Positions 1 through 4,859 of a DNA stretch of 6,752 nt are shown here, one piece after another. The position numbers and the translations under genes were made by a program. This DNA comes from an uncultured Clostridia bacterium. Lineage in GTDB: Bacteria; Bacillota; Clostridia; Peptostreptococcales; Anaerovoracaceae. A model generated the notes under the pieces. The model was not told the origin of the DNA, searched no databases, and was given only the letters and a program-made list of their open reading frames with translations. Position 1 is the stretch's first letter. Every line of letters begins with the position of its first letter. The stretch is from contig CAKQNZ010000118.1 of NCBI GenBank assembly GCA_934255435.1, forward strand, positions 1-6,752, read 5' to 3'.

Positions 1-1
1 T

Positions 2-1195
2 CGCAAGCTGGAGGGTTTTGCAAGGGAAAACAATGTAGAAGCCAGGATAGTGGAGCCGCCGGAGCTTTACGAGCTGCAGCCTGATATCGGAGAAGATGTC
101 AAGGCAGTGCTCTGGGTGCCGGAAGGCGGTATCACGACGCCGTTCACTGTGACATTCGCACTGGCGGAAAACGCACATCACAACGGCGTTTCATTCAGGA
201 AAGAAGCAGAGGTCACAGATATAAAAAAGCTTGAAGATGAAGACGGAAAGCCGTATTTTGAAGTGTCAGCAGGCGGAGAGACTTACCTTTGCAGGATGAT
301 CGTCAACTGTGCAGGCGGATGTTCAGACAGGATAAACAATATGGTTTCGGAAAACCACTATCATATAATACCTCGTTTCGGCGCTCATGTGGTGCTGGAC
401 CGCAAGATATCGGACAAGCTGACCACGACGCTGATGGAGACTCCTCACGATCTGCCGGGAGGCGGTCATACCAAGGGTATGGCTATAATCCCGACAACAG
501 GAGGGACCATGATCCTGGGATGTGACGCTACAGAGGTGGACGATCCGGATTTCACTGCCACGAGAAGGGCGTCTGTGGATCAGATAATCGACTACTTCAA
601 AGCAGCCTGGAAATACCTGCCGCTGGACGGGGACGAGTTCCCGATGGAGTCGGTGATAGGTATATTCGGAGGATGCAGACCTCATGCTGATACCAATGAT
701 TTCGTCATAGGAGAGGCTGAGGATGCGCCGGGATTCGTCAACGCCGGAGGCACAGAATCGCCGGGATTCACATCTGCAGTAGCGATAGCAAGGCATGTGA
801 CAGGCATCGTCGTTGAGAAACTTTCCGCAGAGAAAAACGAGGACTTCGATCCATACAGGAAAGCAAAGAAAGTCTTCAGGACCATGAGCAATGAAGAACG
901 CAGGCAGGCTATAGCCGAGGATCCTGATTACGCCAGGATCGTATGCCGGTGCGAGATGGTGACGGAAGCTGAGATACGTGATGCCATACGCAGACCTCTA
1001 GGCGCACGCAGCGTATCGGAAGTCAAGCTGCGTACCCGTGCAGGCATGGGCAGATGCCAGGGCGGATTCTGCGGTCCGCGTGTAGTAGAGATACTTTGCG
1101 AGGAGCTGGGGATCACGCCGCTTGAAGCTACCCAGTGCGGCGGAGAGTCGCAGATACTTGTTAGACAGGCATGCAGCGGGGAGGGACTGGAATGA
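2..1195 (+). CDS. FAD-dependent oxidoreductase, GlpA / glycerol-3-phosphate dehydrogenase-like, with C-terminal [2Fe-2S] BFD domain (5' partial)
   Basis: The reading frame is open from base 2, so the N-terminus (including the FAD-binding GxGxxG) lies upstream; 397 residues are visible and about 90 are probably missing. The GTG at 50 sits inside the conserved fold and is not the start. What remains is DAO-family FAD oxidoreductase: PEGGITTPF near residue 42, the VNCAGGCSD segment, and the FAD-contact run NAGGTESPGFTSA near residue 245. The tail is a BFD-like [2Fe-2S] domain with CRC (bases 944-952; Cys315 and Cys317) and CQGGFC (1055-1072; Cys352 and Cys357). From family knowledge it oxidises sn-glycerol-3-phosphate (or a similar 2-hydroxy substrate) and passes electrons through FAD and the cluster to partner subunits. 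The stop overlaps the next start (ATGA). The substrate is inferred; other amino- or hydroxy-acid dehydrogenases share this layout. Confidence 0.85.
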   Translation, partial: RKLEGFARENNVEARIVEPPELYELQPDIGEDVKAVLWVPEGGITTPFTVTFALAENAHHNGVSFRKEAEVTDIKKLEDEDGKPYFEVSAGGETYLCRMIVNCAGGCSDRINNMVSENHYHIIPRFGAHVVLDRKISDKLTTTLMETPHDLPGGGHTKGMAIIPTTGGTMILGCDATEVDDPDFTATRRASVDQIIDYFKAAWKYLPLDGDEFPMESVIGIFGGCRPHADTNDFVIGEAEDAPGFVNAGGTESPGFTSAVAIARHVTGIVVEKLSAEKNEDFDPYRKAKKVFRTMSNEERRQAIAEDPDYARIVCRCEMVTEAEIRDAIRRPLGARSVSEVKLRTRAGMGRCQGGFCGPRVVEILCEELGITPLEATQCGGESQILVRQACSGEGLE

Positions 1196-2454
1196 GAAAT
1201 ATAGATCTTGTGATAATCGGTGGCGGTGCAGCAGGCATGGCGGCTGCCGTAAGTGCATACAAGTCAGGAGTCAGAGACATCCTGATAATAGAACGTAACG
1301 GATATCTGGGCGGCGTGCTCCAGCAGTGCATACACAACGGATTCGGACTGCACAGATTCGGCGAGGATCTGACAGGCGTTGAATTTGCAAGGAAGTACCG
1401 TGATATGGTGGAGGAACTGGATATACCATATATGCTGGATACTTTCGTCATAGAGATGAACGATCAGCGTCAGATAACAGCCGTGAATCCTGAGGAAGGT
1501 CTGATACAGATACAGGCGAAAGCCATAGTCCTTGCTATGGGATGCAGGGAACGCACCAGGAACAACCTGCTGATACCGGGGACCCGTGGAGCAGGCATAC
1601 TGACAGCCGGTTCGGCCCAGAGATATCTCAACATCAACGGATATCTGCCGGGCAGAAAAGTAGTGATCCTGGGTTCCGGAGATATCGGCCTCATAATGGC
1701 CCGTCAGTTCGTGCTGGAAGGTGCAGAAGTCGAAGCCGTGGTGGAAGTCATGCCGTATTCGGGCGGACTGCCCCGCAATATGAAACAGTGCATCGAGGAT
1801 TTCGATATCCCGGTATACTATGAGTCCACAGTTTCGGAGATAAAAGGCAAAGAAAGAGTATCTTCCGTAGTTGTCAGTCGTGTGGATGAAAACAGGAGAC
1901 CTGTACCGGGAACCGAATTTGAGATAGAATGTGATACACTTATGATATCGGCAGGGCTCATACCTGAAAACGAACTGACAGAACAGGCAGGCATAGAGAT
2001 ATCAAAAGGAACTAAAGGTGCGACAGTGACAGAGGACCTGCAGACATCAGTACTGGGATTTTTTGCATGCGGTAATGTGCTCCACGTCCATGACCTTGTG
2101 GACTTCGTTGCAGCAGAGGCAGAGGAAGCAGGCGCACATGCAGCCGGATATATACTTTCAGGAGCAGCGGACGGCGGCGACATCATAAAAGTAATGAGCG
2201 GCGACGGCACAGGTGCAGCAGTGCCTCAGCTGATACACCGTGGCACACGGCAGGAAAAGGTATCTCTGATGTTCCGTCCGAAAAACAAATACAGGGACGT
2301 TACTGTGAAGGCAGTGAGCGGGGATGAGATCATCGCTTCGAAAAAACTCATCGCAGTGACACCGGGAGAAATGATAAAGCTGGATATACCGGCGTCAAAA
2401 CTCAGCGATGCAGCAGACAGCATCACAGTTTCACTTGAAGGAGGTGTGATCTGA
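1192..2454 (+). CDS. NAD(P)/FAD-dependent oxidoreductase (pyridine nucleotide-disulfide type), electron-transfer partner
   Basis: This 420-residue protein starts at ATG 1192, overlapping the preceding stop, behind a GGGGAGG site at 1178-1184; in-frame codons upstream of this have no better site. Residues 7-15 (VIIGGGAAG) form the FAD dinucleotide-binding fold, followed by an acidic strand end (IIERNGYLGG). A second Rossmann motif, GSGDIG at residues 161-166, should bind NAD(P)H. CRERTRNN and IPGTRGAGILTAG between them are typical of this flavoprotein family, and FFACGNVLHVHDLVD near residue 287 is the second FAD contact. About 90 C-terminal residues after the flavoprotein core form an extra beta-rich tail of unknown role. 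In related operons this protein sits between the BFD-tailed dehydrogenase and a DUF1667 protein, so it likely moves electrons between substrate-derived flavin and NAD(P). The exact physiological reaction is not shown by the sequence. Confidence 0.88.
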   Translation: MRNIDLVIIGGGAAGMAAAVSAYKSGVRDILIIERNGYLGGVLQQCIHNGFGLHRFGEDLTGVEFARKYRDMVEELDIPYMLDTFVIEMNDQRQITAVNPEEGLIQIQAKAIVLAMGCRERTRNNLLIPGTRGAGILTAGSAQRYLNINGYLPGRKVVILGSGDIGLIMARQFVLEGAEVEAVVEVMPYSGGLPRNMKQCIEDFDIPVYYESTVSEIKGKERVSSVVVSRVDENRRPVPGTEFEIECDTLMISAGLIPENELTEQAGIEISKGTKGATVTEDLQTSVLGFFACGNVLHVHDLVDFVAAEAEEAGAHAAGYILSGAADGGDIIKVMSGDGTGAAVPQLIHRGTRQEKVSLMFRPKNKYRDVTVKAVSGDEIIASKKLIAVTPGEMIKLDIPASKLSDAADSITVSLEGGVI

Positions 2455-2819
2455 TGGCAGAAAACACGACAGAAATGATCTGTATCAACTGTCCGAGAGG
2501 ATGTCTGATGCAGATAACCAGAAGCGGCAGCGACATATCAGTCAGCGGCAATTACTGCAGCAAAGGCGTGACTTATGCAAAGCAGGAGACGACATCGCCG
2601 CAGCGTGTACTGACAGTGCTCATGAGACCTGAAGGAGCGACAAGACCTCTCAGCGTCAGGACCGACAGACCTGTACCAAAAGAACTGCTGAAAAAATGTG
2701 CACGGACGATATACAGCGTCCATCCGGAACTTCCGGTAAAATACGGAGACATACTCATAGAGAACCTCTGCGGTACAGGAGCCAATGTGATAGCCACCGC
2801 AGATATGGAAAAACAGTAA
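2454..2819 (+). CDS. DUF1667 domain-containing protein, small four-cysteine subunit of the oxidoreductase operon
   Basis: This 121-residue protein starts at ATG 2454 inside the previous stop (TGATG), with GAAGGAGG about 10 bases upstream. The N-terminal module carries Cys10, Cys13, Cys17 (CINCPRGC) and Cys35 (NYCSKG), spaced as for a metal or iron-sulfur site. The rest (YAKQE, then RVLTVLMRPEG, then PVPKELLKKC) follows the DUF1667 pattern as I remember it. Family members occur almost always as the third gene after a glycerol-3-phosphate-dehydrogenase-like protein and an NAD(P)/FAD oxidoreductase, as here, so it is probably a structural or electron-transfer subunit of the same complex. There are no membrane segments or signal peptide. 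It is the last gene of the operon; a terminator follows 5 bases after the stop. Confidence 0.85.
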   Translation: MAENTTEMICINCPRGCLMQITRSGSDISVSGNYCSKGVTYAKQETTSPQRVLTVLMRPEGATRPLSVRTDRPVPKELLKKCARTIYSVHPELPVKYGDILIENLCGTGANVIATADMEKQ

Positions 2820-2824
2820 ATTAT

Positions 2825-2865
2825 AAAAACCATGTAAAGACAGAGATGCCGGTACATGGTTTTTT
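2825..2865 (+). terminator. Rho-independent terminator of the oxidoreductase operon
   Basis: The stem ACCATGTA (2829-2836) pairs with TACATGGT (2853-2860), extended by A-T pairs on the outside, with a 16-base loop. A T-run (2860-2865) follows. It lies directly behind the DUF1667 stop and separates the metabolic operon from the accessory region. Confidence 0.85.
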
Positions 2866-2879
2866 ATTTCTATCAATAA

Positions 2880-2908
2880 TTGACAAAATATGGTAAAAAT
2901 ACTAAAAT
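2880..2908 (+). promoter_or_regulatory. Sigma-A type promoter for the toxin mRNA
   Basis: A consensus -35 TTGACA (2880-2885), 17-base spacer and TAAAAT -10 (2903-2908) place transcription start near 2914-2916, so the RNA would begin at about GUGCCACC. The hexamers and spacing are identical to those of the opposing promoter at 3204-3232. Confidence 0.8.
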
Positions 2909-2914
2909 GAAGAT

Positions 2915-3027
2915 GTGCCACCAGAGACACGGGTGGGCGGTTGGTTCCTTCTTCGCAGAAGGACCACGATCCTTCTGACTAAGTATTCTTCCTGTATAAG
3001 GCAGATACAGAAAGGAGGGATGTACTT
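2915..3027 (+). promoter_or_regulatory. Structured 5' leader of the toxin mRNA with sequestered ribosome-binding site
   Basis: This 113-base leader is rich in hairpins. CCACC (2918-2922) can pair with GGTGG (2932-2936). CCTTCT (2947-2952) pairs with AGAAGG (2957-2962) around a TCGC loop. CAGAAGG (2956-2962) can pair instead with CCTTCTG (2971-2977), and these two hairpins exclude each other. CTGTAT (2992-2997) pairs with ATACAG (3005-3010), and after one mismatch the stem continues TTTCT-like bases 2986-2990 against 3012-3016, covering most of the Shine-Dalgarno sequence AAGGAGG (3012-3018). Hidden ribosome sites are a known feature of type I toxin mRNAs. The stems are read directly; that they control translation is inferred. 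Confidence 0.65.
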
Positions 3028-3120
3028 ATGAGTGATTATGAAATACTATCATTGACTCTTATGATGCTAAGCATCGTAGTTACGTTATTGGTAGCTTTAA
3101 TAAACAACTCAAAAAAGTAA
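3028..3120 (+). CDS. Putative holin-like toxin, TxpA-like type I toxin peptide (30 aa)
   Basis: This small gene encodes 30 residues: MSDYEILSLT at the start, a hydrophobic stretch at about residues 6-25 (a single membrane helix) and a basic end, NNSKK. The Shine-Dalgarno AAGGAGG (3012-3018) is 9 bases before the ATG. The MSxYExL start, the single helix and the short basic tail match the putative holin-like toxin family and the N-terminus of Bacillus TxpA as I recall them. Such peptides insert into the cytoplasmic membrane and are held off by an antisense RNA. The surroundings agree: own promoter, structured leader, and a convergent antisense RNA ending at the stop codon. A phage holin role for the neighbouring lysozyme is possible but fits the RNA arrangement less well. 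Its shortness makes the assignment depend largely on this context. Confidence 0.75.
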   Translation: MSDYEILSLTLMMLSIVVTLLVALINNSKK

Positions 3121-3148
3121 CCGCCTTGTGGTTCATTAAGGCGGTTAC
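3111..3148 (-). terminator. Intrinsic terminator of the antisense RNA over the toxin stop codon
   Basis: A perfect 11-bp stem, GTAACCGCCTT (3117-3127) with AAGGCGGTTAC (3138-3148), surrounds a 10-base loop. On the minus strand it is followed by six T (3116-3111). On the plus strand TCATCAATAATC follows, with no T-run, so it should stop leftward transcription much better than rightward. The toxin stop TAA lies in the stem. Confidence 0.82.
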
Positions 3149-3197
3149 TCATCAATAATCGTTTTCGAACCAACCGTCTGCCGGTGGCACTTTTTAT
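3111..3197 (-). ncRNA. Antisense antitoxin RNA (type I toxin-antitoxin)
   Basis: No gene name is known to me. Transcription from the minus-strand promoter should begin near 3197 and run leftward to the U6 tract at 3116-3111, giving an RNA of about 87 nt. It overlaps the last 10 bases of the toxin gene and all of its 3' region. Its 5' part (GUGCCACC, then GGUUGGUUC) repeats the 5' end of the toxin mRNA in the same sense. It can pair fully with the toxin mRNA 3' end, as RatA does with txpA and SR4 with bsrG. Promoter, length and terminator are readable; antitoxin activity is inferred. Confidence 0.72.
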
Positions 3198-3203
3198 ACA
3201 TTG

Positions 3204-3232
3204 ATTTTAACAAACAGTTCATAGATTGTCAA
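3204..3232 (-). promoter_or_regulatory. Sigma-A type promoter for the antisense antitoxin RNA
   Basis: Read on the minus strand: TTGACA (3232-3227), 17 bases, TAAAAT (3209-3204), with start expected near 3197. It matches the toxin promoter in both hexamers and in spacing. Confidence 0.8.
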
Positions 3233-3348
3233 TACGGCAGCTTTTCCTTTTTTTGGATATGTACATTTTGCATAAATTTTCCGTGTCCCCTGAAAGCGAA
3301 CCTGAGCAAGGCTCTGCATATAAATGTATAGTAGCAGGAGGTAATGCT

Positions 3349-4227
3349 ATGAACAGAAAAGGAATCGACATATCGGCGCACAACGGCAGTGTCGATATGA
3401 AAAAAATAAAAGCTGAAGGTATAGATTTTGTAATGATCCGTGCATCATACGGGAATGGTCACGAAGATACGAGATTCAGAGAAAACGTGAAGAAATGTAA
3501 TGCTGCAGGTATGCCCTGGGGAGCATATCACTATTCATATGCACTCAGCGCATCCGAGGCAAAGAAAGAAGCAAGGAAATTTCTGAAGATCGTAAAGCGT
3601 GTGAAAGGAAGATCGTATCCTCTTGTAGTGGATATCGAAGATGCAGACGGATACAAGAGAAAACGTGGTATGTCGGTAAAAGATGAGATACCTGTGATAA
3701 AGACATTCCGCAAAGTGATCGGAGAAGACCTGATGCTGTACTGCAATCTGTCATATTACAAAACGCTGGTCAAGGCAGCACCGGCGTTGATAGTTCCTAT
3801 GGATCTTTGGCTGGCACACTGGAAAGTCAGCAAACCGGGCGCAGAGTGTCAGATGTGGCAGTATACGTCGGAAGGAAAAGTCAAGGGTTCATCATCACGG
3901 ACAGACCTGAACAGGTGTTATAAGGACTATACAGGCTCGGACTCCACCACAAAGCCGGAGAAAAAGCCTTTGAGTAAAGGTCAGGAAGTGATACTGCAGA
4001 CTGCGCTCAAAGTGCGTGTCGGAGGCGGGACAAATTTCAGATGGAAAAAGAGGAAAGAACTCACAGCAGACGGCAGGAAGAACGCCATGCCAGGCACACA
4101 TGCAGTACTGAAAAAAGGAACGTCATGCACGATACTGTCTGTCGTGAAGAAATCCGGCGAGGTCTGGATACAGATCCCAAGCGGATTCATCTGTGCATCA
4201 AAAGGCGGCAGCAGGTATGTGAAATAG
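3349..4227 (+). CDS. GH25 lysozyme (N-acetylmuramidase), phage-type endolysin with C-terminal SH3-like domain
   Basis: This 292-residue enzyme cleaves the beta-1,4 bond between N-acetylmuramic acid and N-acetylglucosamine in peptidoglycan. ATG 3349 is chosen because AGGAGG (3336-3341) precedes it by 7 bases and the GH25 fold starts at once (KGIDISAHNG); the frame stays open upstream to 3226 but that part overlaps the antisense promoter and has no ribosome site. Asp7, then Asp95 and Glu97 in VVDIED, are the expected catalytic acids. YCN, WLAHW, MWQYTS (near 170) and DLNR (186-189) complete the family pattern through about residue 195. A Pro/Lys linker leads to an SH3-like wall-binding region at about 213-292 (LKVRVGGGTNF). 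There is no signal peptide, as for endolysins released by a holin. It probably forms one unit with the next gene. No clear promoter is visible in 3233-3348. Confidence 0.88.
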   Translation: MNRKGIDISAHNGSVDMKKIKAEGIDFVMIRASYGNGHEDTRFRENVKKCNAAGMPWGAYHYSYALSASEAKKEARKFLKIVKRVKGRSYPLVVDIEDADGYKRKRGMSVKDEIPVIKTFRKVIGEDLMLYCNLSYYKTLVKAAPALIVPMDLWLAHWKVSKPGAECQMWQYTSEGKVKGSSSRTDLNRCYKDYTGSDSTTKPEKKPLSKGQEVILQTALKVRVGGGTNFRWKKRKELTADGRKNAMPGTHAVLKKGTSCTILSVVKKSGEVWIQIPSGFICASKGGSRYVK

Positions 4228-4236
4228 GAGGTCGGC

Positions 4237-4473
4237 ATGGACGCAGGGATAATAATAGCCATAATAACTGCAGGCTGCGCACTGCTGGGCTCCATCATAG
4301 GCAGCGTCAAAGCGAACAAGATAGCAGTCTACAGGATAGACCAGCTGGAACGCAAAGTCGACAAACACAACAACCTTGTGGAGCGAATGTATCATGCAGA
4401 AGAAGAGATAGCACTGAACCGCAACGACATAAACGCAGCAGCACACCGGATAACAGAACTGGAAAACAGATGA
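4237..4473 (+). CDS. Small phage-type membrane protein with C-terminal coiled coil (XhlA/holin-accessory-like)
   Basis: This 78-residue protein has an N-terminal hydrophobic helix (about residues 4-24, GIIIAIITAGCALLGSIIGS). A charged, heptad-like helix follows at about 35-76 (RIDQLERKVDKHNN, then HRITELENR). AGGAGG (4226-4231) overlaps the lysozyme stop TAG and lies 5 bases before the ATG, so the two genes are coupled. I recall near-identical layouts (one membrane helix, then QLEKKVDKHN) in small proteins of Bacillota prophage lysis modules, beside endolysins. A role in holin assembly or in placing the endolysin at the membrane is likely, but the exact function is unknown. A single helix alone does not prove it is the holin. 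Confidence 0.75.
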   Translation: MDAGIIIAIITAGCALLGSIIGSVKANKIAVYRIDQLERKVDKHNNLVERMYHAEEEIALNRNDINAAAHRITELENR

Positions 4474-4478
4474 CAAAC

Positions 4479-4509
4479 ATCCCCCAGCCCGCAGTAGCGG
4501 ACGGGGGAT
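4479..4509 (+). terminator. GC-rich hairpin after the lysis pair, possible terminator
   Basis: ATCCCCC (4479-4485) pairs with GGGGGAT (4503-4509), and inside it CCGC (4489-4492) pairs with GCGG (4497-4500) around an AGTA loop. It lies 5 bases after the stop. The bases that follow (ACATATTATGATAA) are AT-rich but not a T-run, so termination may be weak; it may instead stabilise the mRNA 3' end. Confidence 0.5.
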
Positions 4510-4525
4510 ACATATTATGATAATG

Positions 4526-4557
4526 AAAAAAGTTACTGTGAAGTAAATAACAGTAAC
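4526..4557 (-). terminator. Intrinsic terminator on the minus strand, downstream of the tracrRNA
   Basis: The perfect 8-bp stem GTTACTGT (4532-4539) with ACAGTAAC (4550-4557) has a 10-base loop and, on the minus strand, six T (4531-4526). It lies about 150 bases beyond the tracrRNA's own terminator, facing the same way. It could be a backup stop that keeps leftward transcription out of the lysis genes, or the end of an RNA I cannot otherwise identify. Confidence 0.65.
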
Positions 4558-4704
4558 AACGCCAAAGGCGATGTTCTCACTTTAAAAAAATACAAATAAG
4601 GCGCATCGTTATTCAGTTCGGCTCGTGTATGGTCTTCCGGGACCGTAAAAAAACAAGAAGTATGTTGAAATATCTGCCATGTGATAGTAGAATAAATTAT
4701 CAGA
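4558..4704. other. AT-rich intergenic stretch, no gene seen
   Basis: With its flanks, the gap between the lysis pair and cas9 is about 415 bases. This part holds no ORF with a ribosome site. It has a short CGCC-AAA-GGCG hairpin (4560-4570) and a hairpin of GGTC (4631-4634) with GACC (4641-4644), extendable by three weaker pairs and followed by A7 on the plus strand. Neither looks like a terminator. I see no direct repeats of CRISPR type. Confidence 0.5.
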
Positions 4705-4705
4705 C

Positions 4706-4730
4706 AAAAAAAGAAACCCGCATAAGCGAG
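4706..4730 (-). terminator. tracrRNA terminator
   Basis: On the minus strand CTCGC (4730-4726), loop TTAT, GCGGG (4721-4717) is followed by TTTC and T7 (4712-4706). The stem has one T-G wobble. Terminal hairpins ending in a U-tract are standard for tracrRNAs. Confidence 0.82.
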
Positions 4731-4778
4731 TTGTTCCACAACATGTGGAGCCACAATGGGCGATTAGAAAAATTCTTT

Positions 4779-4817
4779 ATTTGAACTTGTAGTGTGATTT
4801 CATATGGTAGTCAATAC
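4779..4817. repeat. Degenerate CRISPR repeat (tracrRNA anti-repeat DNA)
   Basis: On the plus strand this reads as a broken copy of a 36-bp type II repeat: TTTGA (4780-4784), four unpaired bases (4785-4788), then GTAGTGTGATTTCATATGGT and AGTCAA (4789-4814). It resembles, from memory, the Clostridia II-A repeat family that begins GTTTGAGAGTAGTG and ends GGTAGTCAAAC. An extra TACTG before AAAC (4815-4819) sets it apart from a working repeat. It occurs once here. Confidence 0.75.
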
Positions 4818-4830
4818 TGAAACCATTTAC

Positions 4831-4859
4831 ATGATATAGGTTATAAACGGATTTGTCAA
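4831..4859 (-). promoter_or_regulatory. Sigma-A type promoter for the tracrRNA
   Basis: Read on the minus strand: TTGACA (4859-4854), 17 bases, TATCAT (4836-4831). The expected start is near 4824, right at the edge of the anti-repeat. Its -35 lies only about 30 bases before the cas9 start codon, inside the cas9 leader. Confidence 0.78.

Larger units (their letters stand above)
2915..3190. repeat. Inverted repeat pair flanking the toxin gene (mRNA 5'/3' complementarity)
   Basis: The left arm has GTGCCACC (2915-2922) and CGGTTGGTTC (2938-2947). The right arm has GAACCAACCG (3167-3176) and GGTGGCAC (3183-3190). The 10-bp and 8-bp blocks pair perfectly with a 15 by 6 base internal loop between them. 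The right arm is followed by T5 (3191-3195). If the toxin mRNA runs from about 2915 to 3195, its two ends can close on each other. I see no target-site duplication outside the arms, so I read this as RNA structure rather than transposon ends. Confidence 0.75.
4705..4824 (-). ncRNA. tracrRNA of the type II CRISPR-Cas system
   Basis: Read leftward, an RNA of about 120 nt starts near 4824. It carries an anti-repeat (to 4779), a short AU hairpin (4766-4776), a hairpin of TTCCACA (4734-4740) with TGTGGAG (4744-4750), and a final hairpin with U-tract (4717-4730). The anti-repeat ends ACACUAC-AAGU-UCAAAU: the AAGU would bulge between an upper and a lower stem, as the AAG bulge does in Streptococcus pyogenes tracrRNA. 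It pairs with pre-crRNA repeats so RNase III can process them, and then scaffolds Cas9. Its place just upstream of and divergent from cas9 supports the call. No repeat array is in the window to test the pairing. Confidence 0.85.

Noticed and set aside
50..1195. GTG at 50 as start of the first oxidoreductase
   Set aside because: The frame is open to the left edge and the FAD-binding N-terminus is absent, so the gene is simply cut by the window.
2915..3190. Miniature transposon (MITE) with terminal inverted repeats
   Set aside because: The arms are interrupted, show no target-site duplication, and coincide with the transcription start of both RNAs, so an RNA-structure explanation is better.
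3259..3266. ATGTACAT palindrome upstream of the lysozyme as an operator
   Set aside because: It is only 8 bp, occurs once, and is AT-rich enough to arise by chance; there is no promoter beside it.
3226..3348. N-terminal extension of the lysozyme frame from a TTG at 3226
   Set aside because: It has no ribosome site, lies on the antisense RNA promoter, adds sequence unlike GH25, and a strong AGGAGG-ATG start exists at 3349.
4517..4546. Nine-codon plus-strand ORF (ATGATAATG...TAA)
   Set aside because: It has no ribosome site and overlaps the minus-strand terminator hairpin.
4628..4653. GGTC/GACC hairpin followed by A7 as a terminator
   Set aside because: On the plus strand A rather than T follows, and on the minus strand the T-run comes before the hairpin instead of after it.
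4533..4754. 73-aa minus-strand ORF with hydrophobic residues
   Set aside because: It runs through the tracrRNA terminator hairpins and the second terminator and has no ribosome site.
4779..4817. A CRISPR array
   Set aside because: There is only one, degenerate, repeat copy with no spacer-repeat periodicity; it serves as the tracrRNA anti-repeat.
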